64,000 bases of DNA from Streptococcaceae bacterium (GTDB lineage: Bacteria > Bacillota > Bacilli > Lactobacillales > Streptococcaceae). Shown in pieces: positions 48,620-59,999 of this stretch. The notes beneath the pieces are model-generated. The model was not told the origin of the DNA, ran no database searches, and was given only the letters and a program-made list of their open reading frames with translations. A program made the translations under genes and the position numbers. The first letter of the stretch is position 1. The number at the start of each line of letters is the position of its first letter. The DNA is taken from NCBI GenBank assembly GCA_031269775.1, contig JAISYQ010000027.1:1-64000 (forward strand), written 5' to 3'.

Positions 48620-49240
48620 TTGGCGAAACAAACAAGTCGTCAGATGGATGTGCTACGTTTTATTTATGATACATTAGAAAATAAAAAGTATCCACCAACT
48701 GTTCGTGAAATTGGTGAAACAGTAGGTTTATCTTCTACTTCAACTGTTCATGGCTATCTAGGCCGATTAGAAAAACAAGGATTGCTTCATCGTAATCCAG
48801 GCAAACCACGTATTTTAGAAGTTACACTAATTGGATTGCAAAAGCTAGGAGTGCAACCTAGTGAGATTCCTTTGCTTGGTCAAGTAGCTGCAGGAGGACC
48901 TATTTTAGCAGTCGAAGAAGCTACTGATTTTTTTCCTATACCGCCATATTTAAAACGTGAAAAAAATCCGCTTTTTATGTTGACTATTAAAGGAGATTCG
49001 ATGATTAATATCGGTATTCTTGATGAAGACATGATCATTGTTCGCAAACAGTCTAATGCTAATAATGGTGATATTGTGGTTGCAATAACCAAGGAAGAAG
49101 AAGCAACATGCAAGCGATTTTATAAAGAAAAAAATTATTTTCGCTTGCAACCGGAAAATGATTTTATGGAGCCAATTATTGTTGATCAAGTATCTATTAT
49201 AGGTAAGGTTATCGGCTTATATAGAAGTCATATATTTTAA
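48620..49240 (+). CDS. lexA: LexA repressor (SOS regulator)
   Basis: SOS repressor of 206 aa, cleaved by itself with RecA help. N-terminal winged helix ([21 protein letters not shown]), the cleavage site Ala91-Gly92 in QVAAGGP, and the catalytic pair Ser127 (GDSM) and Lys165 (ATCKRF). The TTG start at 48620 is supported by AAGGTGAG. It lies convergent to gyrB and has its own promoter. Confidence 0.95.
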   Translation: MAKQTSRQMDVLRFIYDTLENKKYPPTVREIGETVGLSSTSTVHGYLGRLEKQGLLHRNPGKPRILEVTLIGLQKLGVQPSEIPLLGQVAAGGPILAVEEATDFFPIPPYLKREKNPLFMLTIKGDSMINIGILDEDMIIVRKQSNANNGDIVVAITKEEEATCKRFYKEKNYFRLQPENDFMEPIIVDQVSIIGKVIGLYRSHIF

Positions 49241-49304
49241 AAAAAGGTAAAGCTATCAACAGAATCATTAACGCTTGAAGATCATAAACAGCTAGCTATA
49301 AATT

Positions 49305-51317
<2,013 letters not shown>

Positions 51318-51333
51318 TCAATTCATGCCTTTT

Positions 51334-51342
51334 ATTATAACA
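51334..51342 (-). promoter_or_regulatory. Extended -10 promoter of gyrB
   Basis: On the minus strand TGTTATAAT is a perfect extended -10. It lies about 68 bases upstream of the likely TTG start. The -35 is weak. Confidence 0.5.
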
Positions 51343-51561
51343 AATGTTAGGTGGTAAGTATACGCAAGCGCTGTGTGCGTGTTGAAATATATGCTTATCC
51401 ACGATAAAATAAAGCAGCTTTGCAAGCATCTTAACCCGTATTGAAAAAAGTATTTGTCTTAATTAAATCCAAAATCAAAATATTGCTAATACATCTTAGT
51501 TAAGATAAAAAACTTTTGTACTAACTTCATATGCAAAAAAGATAACTGGAGGAAAATTAAA

Positions 51562-53184
51562 ATGCTAACCGTAACAGATGTTAGTTTGCAATTTTCAGAT
51601 CGAAAATTGTTTGATGATGTAAAGATAAAATTTACGCCTGGTAATTGTTATGGTTTAATTGGGGCAAATGGTGCAGGAAAATCAACTTTTTTAAAGATTT
51701 TAGCAGGAGATATTGAACCAACAACAGGATCAGTTAGCCTTGGAATTAATGAACGTTTATCTGTGTTGCGCCAAAATCATTTTGACTACGAAGAAAAAAG
51801 CGTAATCGATGTAGTTATGATGGGTAATCAACGTTTGTACCAAATTATGAAAGAAAAAAATGCAATTTATGCTAAAGAAGATTTTTCAGATACAGATGGT
51901 CTTCGCGCTGCTGAGCTTGAAGGTGAATTTGCAGAACTAGGTGGATGGGAAGCAGAAAATGAGACTGCACAATTATTACAGGGCTTAAACATTTCAGAAA
52001 ATCTTCACTATGAATTGATGAGTGCATTAACAGCAGGAGAAAAAATCAAAGTATTACTAGCACAAGCATTATTTGGAAAACCTGATGTCTTGCTTTTAGA
52101 TGAACCAACAAACGGTTTAGATGTTAATTCGATTAACTGGTTAGAAGAATTTTTAATTGATTTTGAAAACACTGTGATTGTAGTATCGCATGATCGTCAT
52201 TTTTTAAATAAAGTATGCACGCATATGGCGGATTTAGATTTCAGAAAAATCAAGATCTATGTGGGAAATTATGATTTTTGGCTTAAATCTTCACAACTGG
52301 CATTAAAAATGAAACAAGATCAAAATACTAAAAAAGAAGAGCAAATTAAAAAATTGCAAGAATTTATTGCCCGTTTTTCAGCAAATGCTTCAAAATCTAA
52401 ACAAGCAACCAGTCGAAAAAAGATGTTAGAAAAAATTACGTTAGAAGATATTACACCATCAAGTAGGCGCTATCCATTTATCAGTTTTAAACCTGAACGA
52501 GAGATTGGAAACGATTTACTGCAAGTAGAAAATTTATCAGTTACAATTGATGGCAAAAAGATTTTAGACAATATTAACTTTACACTACGACCAGAGGATA
52601 AAACAGCATTTATTGCCGCAAACGACCTTACAACAACCACGTTAATCCGTGTAATTATAGGTAAGCTTAAACCAGATACTGGAAGTATTCGCTTTGGTAT
52701 TACCACTTCACAAAGTTATTTATCAAAAGATAGTACAAAAGAGTTTGATAGCAAGCTTTCCATTCTTGATTGGCTTAGACAATTTGCATCAAAAGAAGAG
52801 GATGATACCTTTTTACGAGGTTTTTTAGGACGAATGTTATTTTCTAAAGATGAAGTACTAAAATCTGTAAATGTCCTTTCTGGAGGCGAAAAAGTTCGTG
52901 TTATGCTTAGTAAAATGATGCTTTCTAAGGCGAATGTTCTTGTACTTGATGACCCAACAAATCATTTGGATTTGGAATCTATTACTTCACTTAATAATGG
53001 CCTAAAAGATTTTAAAGGAGCGTTAATTTTTGCATCACATGACCATGAATTTATTCAGACATTAGCAAATCGCATAATTGCAATTTCTGATAGAGGAATG
53101 GTGGAGCGTCTTGATACAACGTATGATGAATTTTTGGAGAATAAAAAGATAAGAGATCAGGTAGAAAAACTTTTCAAAAGTTAA
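51562..53184 (+). CDS. ABC-F family ATPase (YkpA/YbiT-like)
   Basis: A soluble 540-aa protein with two ABC ATPase domains and no membrane part, so an ABC-F factor that acts on the ribosome. First site: GANGAGKST, signature LTAGEKIKVLLAQAL, LLLDEPTNGLD. The linker of about 80 residues (about 240-320) is Lys/Glu-rich. In the second site Walker A has become AANDLTTTT, a degenerate P-loop, while the signature LSGGEKVRVMLSKMML and LVLDDPTNHLD are kept. This matches the YkpA/YbiT group, whose role is linked to ribosome function. GGAGG precedes the ATG. Confidence 0.9.
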   Translation: MLTVTDVSLQFSDRKLFDDVKIKFTPGNCYGLIGANGAGKSTFLKILAGDIEPTTGSVSLGINERLSVLRQNHFDYEEKSVIDVVMMGNQRLYQIMKEKNAIYAKEDFSDTDGLRAAELEGEFAELGGWEAENETAQLLQGLNISENLHYELMSALTAGEKIKVLLAQALFGKPDVLLLDEPTNGLDVNSINWLEEFLIDFENTVIVVSHDRHFLNKVCTHMADLDFRKIKIYVGNYDFWLKSSQLALKMKQDQNTKKEEQIKKLQEFIARFSANASKSKQATSRKKMLEKITLEDITPSSRRYPFISFKPEREIGNDLLQVENLSVTIDGKKILDNINFTLRPEDKTAFIAANDLTTTTLIRVIIGKLKPDTGSIRFGITTSQSYLSKDSTKEFDSKLSILDWLRQFASKEEDDTFLRGFLGRMLFSKDEVLKSVNVLSGGEKVRVMLSKMMLSKANVLVLDDPTNHLDLESITSLNNGLKDFKGALIFASHDHEFIQTLANRIIAISDRGMVERLDTTYDEFLENKKIRDQVEKLFKS

Positions 53185-53221
53185 AATACGTACAAAGAAA
53201 AGATAGAAAGCAGGTAAAACT

Positions 53222-54178
53222 TTGAGTGTTAAAAAAGATCTTTTTCAAATGATTCAAACATTTAACACAATTATTATTCATCGCCATAAGCGCCCAGATC
53301 CAGATGCAATTGCTTCACAATGTGGACTAAAAGAAATTTTAAAAGCAAGCTTTCCTCAAAAAAATATTTATGCAGTGGGAAGTTCCAATGATGGCTTAAA
53401 ATTTTTAGCTCGCATGGATGAAGTTAATGATCCTCTTTATCAAGAAGCATTGGTTATTGTTGTTGATACAGCAAACATTGAGCGGATAAGTGATGAGCGT
53501 TTTAAAAATGGAAAAAAGTTAATTAAAATTGATCATCATCCAAATGATGAAATTTATGGAGATTTATTATGGGTAGATCAAGCAGTTAGTAGTACAAGTG
53601 AATTAATTGTGCATTTTTACTTAGCTTTTAAAGATAAATTAATCATGACCACTGAAGCTGCTAGGTTATTATATGCGGGAATTGTTGGAGATACAGGTCG
53701 TTTCTTATATCCAGCTACAACAGCTAAAACCTTAGAAATTGCTGCTTTTTTATTAAAATTTGCCTTTAATGCAAGCGCTATAAGCCAAGAATTATTAACG
53801 ATTTCGATGAAGGTAGCAAAACTTTCAGGTTATGTTTACCAAAATATCAATGTTGATGAAAATGGAGCTGCTTATATTTTATTATCTTCAGAAATTTTAC
53901 AAAGATATGATGTAGCAGAATTTGAAACATCTTCTATTGTAACTTTACCAGGAATGATCAATGAAGTTTTAAGTTGGGTGATTTTTGTAGAAAAAACAAA
54001 AGGCGGCTTTCGTGCGCGCTTGCGTTCTAAAGGCCCAGTAATTAATAAAATTGCTAAACGTTATAATGGTGGTGGTCATTTACTAGCAAGTGGAGCTAAT
54101 GCAAAAAATCATAAAGAAATAAAAAAAATTTATCGAGAAATTCAAGATGCAACAAAAAAATGGAGAAATAAAAAATGA
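53222..54178 (+). CDS. nrnA: Bifunctional oligoribonuclease and PAP phosphatase NrnA
   Basis: DHH/DHHA1 phosphoesterase of 318 aa that degrades nanoRNA and hydrolyses pAp. Seen: HRHKRPDPDAIASQCGL, VVDTAN, the DHH motif KIDHHP, GIVGDTGRF, and the DHHA1 end RSKGPVINKIAKRYNGGGH. TTG start at 53222 with GCAGGT upstream. It lies 37 bases after the ABC-F gene and may share its mRNA. Confidence 0.93.
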   Translation: MSVKKDLFQMIQTFNTIIIHRHKRPDPDAIASQCGLKEILKASFPQKNIYAVGSSNDGLKFLARMDEVNDPLYQEALVIVVDTANIERISDERFKNGKKLIKIDHHPNDEIYGDLLWVDQAVSSTSELIVHFYLAFKDKLIMTTEAARLLYAGIVGDTGRFLYPATTAKTLEIAAFLLKFAFNASAISQELLTISMKVAKLSGYVYQNINVDENGAAYILLSSEILQRYDVAEFETSSIVTLPGMINEVLSWVIFVEKTKGGFRARLRSKGPVINKIAKRYNGGGHLLASGANAKNHKEIKKIYREIQDATKKWRNKK

Positions 54179-54345
54179 CCCTTAACGACAATCTCCCAAT
54201 GATGAATTGTCTCGTTGCACAGCTTACAATCCAAGCAAAGTTTGGGTAAGCTTGTAGCAACCCGATAAATTTTTTACCAAATTGCAATCAAACAAAGCTT
54301 GAAAGAATCTTTAAAATCTGCCACTGCCAGATTTTTTTGCCTCAA

Positions 54346-55068
54346 TCAGATATTTCTTTTTAAAACACTAATAAAGCTGAACCCCCCAAAAAAGATCAAA
54401 ATAATTCTACTGATTATAAAAATTAAACTTAATTTAAAATCAACTTCACCACTTAAACCTAAAGGCAAAATAAAAGGTTCATGATTGATAAATCCTTTTG
54501 CAAAAATGTCTAAAAAGGGGGACATTTCAATTTTTAAAAAAGATAAGATAAGTACAATTGGCATAAATGTATAAAGCCAAGTTATTTTTTTAGACCCTAA
54601 AAATAAACCAATGCCAAACACAAAAATAAAACTTGGCAGTAAAATGAGAAGTAGCGGCAAGATGAAATGAGAAAAATTTGTAAAGCGAAAAGTAAATACA
54701 TAAAAGCCCATACTGATCAAAATAAACACCGATGTAATCAAAAAATACGCAGCAAAAATCGAAGAAATTTTTAAAACAAAATATTTTGCGTAAGAAATTG
54801 GTGTAGATAAGGTGATTTCTTTTACTAAAGTCTCGTTTTTTGTAAATAACATAGTGATAAAAAACATCAAAACCAGCAACAAAAATGGCTGTACTTCACA
54901 TAAAAAGCAAGAAAAACTCCACTGTGAAAAAGGGGCTGTATAGCCTACGCCTTTAATGATTTTGGTATTTAAAACATATATAGAAAAAAATGCTGCTACA
55001 ATCAAAGTAATGATAAAAAATTTAGAAAATGCAAGCCGTTTTAATTCATATCGAAAGATTTTAAACAT
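54346..55068 (-). CDS. ABC-2 type permease of the Clo7bot-like locus
   Basis: A 240-aa membrane protein with six hydrophobic segments and an N-terminal FRYELKRLAFSKFF typical of ABC-2 permeases. Its start overlaps the preceding gene by 28 bases, and GGAGGTG lies in that gene 8 bases upstream, so the two are translationally coupled. Last gene of the locus. With the ATPase and the larger permease it probably makes an export or immunity complex. Confidence 0.82.
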   Translation of the reverse strand: MFKIFRYELKRLAFSKFFIITLIVAAFFSIYVLNTKIIKGVGYTAPFSQWSFSCFLCEVQPFLLLVLMFFITMLFTKNETLVKEITLSTPISYAKYFVLKISSIFAAYFLITSVFILISMGFYVFTFRFTNFSHFILPLLLILLPSFIFVFGIGLFLGSKKITWLYTFMPIVLILSFLKIEMSPFLDIFAKGFINHEPFILPLGLSGEVDFKLSLIFIISRIILIFFGGFSFISVLKRNI

Positions 55069-57401
55069 TGAACAACACCTCCGTCTTCTATCGTAATTTC
55101 CATTTCATTTAAAAAATCAGCAAAAGTTAGGGTTTGATCTGGATGATTGTGATATTTTTGATAAATATTCTTAAGTTTCTTTGAAAAATTTTTAGCTCCG
55201 ACACTCTCTTCAATTTTGTAAATTTCAAATGGAGCGAGCTTATGAATTTTAGCTCTTTTAACATCAATGGTTACAGGCCATTTTTGTAAACTTGACATCT
55301 TTGTTAAATATTTGGGATTTCTCTGATAAAAACCTCTTTTTACAAGCTTTGCTCCTTCTCTCCATTCAAAACTCTCTACCCCTCCTTTTCGTTCATTATT
55401 TAAAAATAAATCATCAGCAATTTTTTTGCCGAATCTATTTTTTATAAAAGAATAAGCAGAAAATTCAATCAAAGCTTCATAAGTCCATTCAGAATGTTTT
55501 TGATTAATTTCTATTTCCTTTTTTGGACGAATAATATCTGGTACTTCTTGATTAGAGATATTAACATTTTGCCACCAGAAATTAGCAAGAGATGCAGCTA
55601 AAATCTGAAGTGTTTGAGCGTGATTTAGCACTTTATTTTTAGTCACTTCATTCACCATAAGAATACCCTCACTTTGAGTGACAAGATTAGAATAATTAAA
55701 ACTATTCACCCCAGAAACACCTGAAGTAATAACGATTTTTAATGGCCTAACTCCTTGGTTAAGTGGCCCCATTTGATGAAAGAAAAATTGAAACATGGCT
55801 TTTATATCCTCAGCTTTTGTAATGTAATTCTCTTTATCTTCATAAGGATAAAAAAATTCGATATTTGAGCCTTCTTCAGTTTTATATTGTATTTTCCCAA
55901 AATTTGCAGCACACAAATAACAATCCTCTGCTTGATCGTCTGCAAAACTCCATTTAAAAGTGCCATCTTTACTTTCTGCAATCTTTTTATTTTCTTGACC
56001 TGTACTAACAACGTTTAAAGGAGCATCCAAACTAATCTCACCCTCTATTTTATTATTTGGTTTATTTACTAAAATTTGTGGTAAAAATTTTGTTTTAATA
56101 TAAGAAACATACCTACTTGAAACACCTGAAGTAAAATCTTTAACAATACTTAAATTTTTTGGCGATCCACCATAAGAAAATTCCAAGTTACTTATCCTTT
56201 TTTTAGGCAGCTGAACTTCTAATAAACTATAGGCATAGGCACGAGTTAAGGCAGAATTTTGCTCAGCAAATTTAATTCTTATAGGTTTGTGATTAAGGTT
56301 GATATAGTCAATTTTATATCCAGGTGAAATCAATATATATAGTGTTTGCTTACTAAAAGTTTGATTTTCCAAATCTTGTTTGAAAATAACAGAAGTTCTC
56401 TGAGCTTTTGTATCAATCATCATTTTCATTTTTGCAGTAGAAACTGTTTTTAAATTTTTGTTAATAAAGGGATCAAAATCATTATTTGCCATTAAGTTAA
56501 CAGTATCTATCAAAGAGATTTTTTTAGATAATGGTTCATGAGTAAAACTAAATACAGGTAAAAAAATGATGAAAAGAAGACTTATGGTTAGCAATTTATA
56601 CTTTTTTCCATTATAAAAAGCAGATTTTAATAATCCTTTTTGGTAACTCCTTGTACCTAAAAGACCAAATAAAAAGATGCTAAAAGAAAGACCAAAGCTA
56701 AACAATCGATTCCAAAAAAGAGCTGTTAAAATTTGTGTATTTCCAAAAAAATTTGAAACTCCTGTTACTGGAGATTGCACCCAACTGTATAGATAGGAAC
56801 ACATAGTTCCAACACTAAAACTTGCCAAAAAGAGAAAAAGCATTGCAATAATTGATAAATTAACACTTTTTGTTAAAAAATAAATCCCTGAACTTAGCAA
56901 AATGCAAAATACAATAGCAGTAAACATAATGCCAAAAAAACTGATAAAGTATAAATCCAGCTGATTAACCTCGTGCATTTTTATCAAAAAATACGGCATA
57001 AAAAGAAAAGAAGCAAGACTTGTTGCTATAAATCCTGTCAAACAAAGACTTATTGTTTGGAAAATATGATGTTTTATTGGACTGACGACAACATAAACGA
57101 CTTCTTCAATCCTTTCTCTTGAAATTTTATCTAATTCATAAAGCGTTAAAATACAGAAAAAAACTACCCCACATAAAGCTCCCATTTTGGTAGGAGTAAG
57201 TAAGGCAGTCGATAATTTTGTATAGCCTGGAAATATTAAAAAAATTAGAGAATTGGTATTATTTTTTGCAAAGATACTTAAAAAAGGAGCAAGGCAACTC
57301 AACATTAAAATAATCTGAGTTATTTTAGAACTACAAAGTCTTTTAACTTCATCAATTAATGAAGAGTAAAAATTTTTGAAAAATCTTTTTTGTAACATCA
57401 T
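55041..57401 (-). CDS. ABC permease fused to a degenerate M1-peptidase-like domain
   Basis: A 786-aa protein; the start at 57401 is set by AAGGGAGTG 8-9 bases upstream. Residues about 1-290 hold six membrane segments of ABC-2 type. A soluble domain follows and ends with QTLQILAASLANFWWQN and then EALIEFSAYSFIKN. In M1 aminopeptidases these positions read HExxH...WW and NEGFA. Here the zinc ligands of HExxH are gone (AASLAN), so the domain should not be catalytic. Permease-M1 fusions are known in ABC operons of this kind. Role: probably peptide binding or export. The similarity is read by eye. Confidence 0.7.
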   Translation of the reverse strand: MMLQKRFFKNFYSSLIDEVKRLCSSKITQIILMLSCLAPFLSIFAKNNTNSLIFLIFPGYTKLSTALLTPTKMGALCGVVFFCILTLYELDKISRERIEEVVYVVVSPIKHHIFQTISLCLTGFIATSLASFLFMPYFLIKMHEVNQLDLYFISFFGIMFTAIVFCILLSSGIYFLTKSVNLSIIAMLFLFLASFSVGTMCSYLYSWVQSPVTGVSNFFGNTQILTALFWNRLFSFGLSFSIFLFGLLGTRSYQKGLLKSAFYNGKKYKLLTISLLFIIFLPVFSFTHEPLSKKISLIDTVNLMANNDFDPFINKNLKTVSTAKMKMMIDTKAQRTSVIFKQDLENQTFSKQTLYILISPGYKIDYINLNHKPIRIKFAEQNSALTRAYAYSLLEVQLPKKRISNLEFSYGGSPKNLSIVKDFTSGVSSRYVSYIKTKFLPQILVNKPNNKIEGEISLDAPLNVVSTGQENKKIAESKDGTFKWSFADDQAEDCYLCAANFGKIQYKTEEGSNIEFFYPYEDKENYITKAEDIKAMFQFFFHQMGPLNQGVRPLKIVITSGVSGVNSFNYSNLVTQSEGILMVNEVTKNKVLNHAQTLQILAASLANFWWQNVNISNQEVPDIIRPKKEIEINQKHSEWTYEALIEFSAYSFIKNRFGKKIADDLFLNNERKGGVESFEWREGAKLVKRGFYQRNPKYLTKMSSLQKWPVTIDVKRAKIHKLAPFEIYKIEESVGAKNFSKKLKNIYQKYHNHPDQTLTFADFLNEMEITIEDGGVVQCLKSFDMN

Positions 57402-57420
57402 AATATGAAACACTCCCTTT

Positions 57421-58293
57421 CTACGAATATTTTGCAATCACATATGTGTAAGCATCTTCTAATGTTGGTTCAACCAGTGAAATTGAACTTTCTATTTTCT
57501 CGGCAATAACTCGGCACGAAACGCCCATCTTTGTAAATAATTTCGATGTAGATTTGTATCTATTGCCAATTTTTTTCATTATATCTCTATCTTCTTTTTC
57601 TTCAACTAGCCCCACATGTCCATTTGCTAATTGGATAAGTTCTGGTGAAGTCCCATCAAAGAGAATTTTACCCTCATTGATCACGATAATTCTCCTGCAC
57701 ACTGCTTGAATATCATCAATAATATGAGTTGATAAAAGAACAATTTTATCATGGGCCATTTTTGAAAAAATATTTCGAAATCTAATTCTTTCCTCTGGAT
57801 CAAGGCCTACCGTTGGCTCATCCAGAATAATTAATTCTGAATCTCCTAAAAGTGCTTGAGCAATTCCCACTCGTTGACGCTGCCCTCCAGAAAGATTTCT
57901 TATTTTTTCTTTTCGCTTCTTTTGTAAATTGACTTGTTCGATAACTTGATTAATATTTTCTTTTGCATTTTTTCCTAATTCTTTTAGCGATGCCATATAA
58001 TCTAAAAATTGATAAACGCTCAATTCATCATATAGTCCAAAATTTTGAGGTAAATATCCTAATTTTTTTTTCATTTCCTTTTCATAGTTAAAAAGAGGAA
58101 CATCGTTTACTTTAATTTCTCCAGAAGTAGGGAAAATTCTTGAAACTAATACCTTCATAAAGGTGCTTTTCCCCGCGCCATTTGGACCTAATAATCCCAC
58201 AAAATTAGGACTCTTTAACTCTACATTGATTTTTTGTAATGCTTTTTTCTTCCTATTGTAGGTAACACTTAAATCTTTAATACTGACCTTCAC
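57421..58293 (-). CDS. ABC transporter ATP-binding protein of the Clo7bot-like locus
   Basis: A 290-aa cytosolic ATPase: Walker A GPNGAGKST, Q-loop YLPQNFGLYDEL, signature LSGGQRQRVGIAQALL, Walker B LIILDEPTVGLDP, and the switch His in LLSTHIIDDI. GTG start with AAGGAG upstream. It sits between the protease and the permease genes, 16 and 19 bases from them, so this is one operon. Confidence 0.92.
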   Translation of the reverse strand: MKVSIKDLSVTYNRKKKALQKINVELKSPNFVGLLGPNGAGKSTFMKVLVSRIFPTSGEIKVNDVPLFNYEKEMKKKLGYLPQNFGLYDELSVYQFLDYMASLKELGKNAKENINQVIEQVNLQKKRKEKIRNLSGGQRQRVGIAQALLGDSELIILDEPTVGLDPEERIRFRNIFSKMAHDKIVLLSTHIIDDIQAVCRRIIVINEGKILFDGTSPELIQLANGHVGLVEEKEDRDIMKKIGNRYKSTSKLFTKMGVSCRVIAEKIESSISLVEPTLEDAYTYVIAKYS

Positions 58294-58309
58294 AGCTATT
58301 TCTCCTTTT

Positions 58310-59980
58310 TTATGTAAGACTTTCCAAAATCTTTTGATAAAGTTGATTCTTTTTTACTTCACCAATAGTAAAAATATCTTCTTTAAAAATTTTTTTTAAA
58401 TCATTGAATCTTAATTGATAATTTTTAAAATCCATTTGATATGTTTGAATTCCATCTTCTGCCTCTAGTGTTGAATGATCAAAAGTATTGTAAGAAGGTA
58501 CAAGAAAGATAAATTTCACTCCAAAATTTCGAAATTTTTGCAAAGTAAATTCCAACTCTTTAAGATTGACTTCACAATGAATACATAAAACGACCACATC
58601 GACTTTTGTTGCATGTAGATAAGACTCATTTAGCTTCCCAAAAGTTTGTTTATTTTGGTTGTTAATGAAAGAAATCCCGCCTCCTACATTGATAACAAAG
58701 ACATCAATCTTTTCATAAGCTTCTACACGATTCATATAATAGTTAATTGAGCCTACAATATCTGGAAAAATAACTTGCTTAGGATAATAAAAAACATCAA
58801 ATCCATAAATTACTCCCTCAGGATTGTAAGTAAGCGCTTTTGGATTCAATTCATCTATAGCAAAATTAGACACTAAGTTTTTCTGAATTTCAAATTTATG
58901 ACTATTCCTTCCTAAACTTAAAATTAAAAGAACCGGTTTTTCAAGGGAAGACAAATCATCATTTTTAAACTCCTCATGTGAGTATAGAAGATTATCAGAC
59001 ATTTGCTTAATCTTGCCAAGAAAGATCCATTCATAATTGGGAAATCGTTTTTTGATATTATCTGAGATCGCTATTTCTTGCAAAGTGGTATTGATAACAA
59101 CAATTACATCAAAAGTAGTATCCTCTTCTTTCAAAGTACCAAAACGATAAAATTTTTGATCTTTAAAATCCCAATAGGAAGTAACATTCTTAAGTTTCAA
59201 AAAATTGCTTATTTCTGAAATTTTTTTAGGTGGCAATAAAACCACCGCTAATTTTTTATCCTTGATCCTTTCTCCAATTTTCTTAGGAATTGGTTTAATA
59301 GATTTAATGAATTCTGATGCTTCATCAATTTGGAGTCCAAAATTTTTCTTCAATAAAATAAATTTATCAAAAATAGGAGTATCATTTAATAATTTTGCCA
59401 ATACTCCTGAAAAATAAGCACAAGCCAAACTGGTAGAAGAAAAATCAAATTCAAATCCATTCTCTTTTTGAATATGTTCTTCTAAACGGATAGAAACAGT
59501 TGTTTCATCAATTCTCTTAATTTTATTCTTTTGCTTTTGATTCACTATTACTCTTACCACATTTTTAAACTCAGCAGGGTAAGAAATATTGTTGGAATGA
59601 GAGCCTGCCGAAATAATTGCAACATTATTTAAAACAGCCTCCTGACAAACTTCAAAAAGCAAAGAAGAGTAATTGTTTATACCTAAACTAATGTTAACGA
59701 TATCTGCTCGTTCTTCTATTGCTTTTTTAATGCTTAAGATCAAACCCTTCATGGATAAGTTCCCGTTGCGATCTGTAATATTGAAATCTAAAATATCAAA
59801 AGGTATATCTACTTGCCTTAAAATTTCCTTTAAACACTCATCTCCATGCAAGTCATTAGAAATTTTATATTTTTCAATGACCTTTTCATTTTTTAAAAAA
59901 AAATGTTTGATGTTGACGTGATGATTAGAGATTATATTTTTATTCACACCTGTATCAATAAGTGCAATCTTTATAGTCAT
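58310..59980 (-). CDS. S8 (subtilisin-like) protease fused to a TIGR04066-like peptide maturation domain
   Basis: A 556-aa protein without a signal peptide, so cytosolic. The first about 230 residues form a compact subtilase with the triad Asp9 (IALIDTGV), His45 (DLHGD) and Ser184 (SSTSLACAYFSG). The usual oxyanion Asn of the AAGN motif is replaced (SAGSHS). The rest (about 240-556) resembles the TIGR04066 peptide maturation protein: LLILSLGRNSHKFEIQKNLV, EGVIYGFDVFYYP, and DVFVINVGGGI. In Clo7bot-type loci these parts are usually separate genes, as I recall. It probably cuts the leader after modification. The C-terminal match is from memory. Confidence 0.72.
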   Translation of the reverse strand: MTIKIALIDTGVNKNIISNHHVNIKHFFLKNEKVIEKYKISNDLHGDECLKEILRQVDIPFDILDFNITDRNGNLSMKGLILSIKKAIEERADIVNISLGINNYSSLLFEVCQEAVLNNVAIISAGSHSNNISYPAEFKNVVRVIVNQKQKNKIKRIDETTVSIRLEEHIQKENGFEFDFSSTSLACAYFSGVLAKLLNDTPIFDKFILLKKNFGLQIDEASEFIKSIKPIPKKIGERIKDKKLAVVLLPPKKISEISNFLKLKNVTSYWDFKDQKFYRFGTLKEEDTTFDVIVVINTTLQEIAISDNIKKRFPNYEWIFLGKIKQMSDNLLYSHEEFKNDDLSSLEKPVLLILSLGRNSHKFEIQKNLVSNFAIDELNPKALTYNPEGVIYGFDVFYYPKQVIFPDIVGSINYYMNRVEAYEKIDVFVINVGGGISFINNQNKQTFGKLNESYLHATKVDVVVLCIHCEVNLKELEFTLQKFRNFGVKFIFLVPSYNTFDHSTLEAEDGIQTYQMDFKNYQLRFNDLKKIFKEDIFTIGEVKKNQLYQKILESLT

Positions 59981-59999
59981 AAATTTACCTACTATTTCC

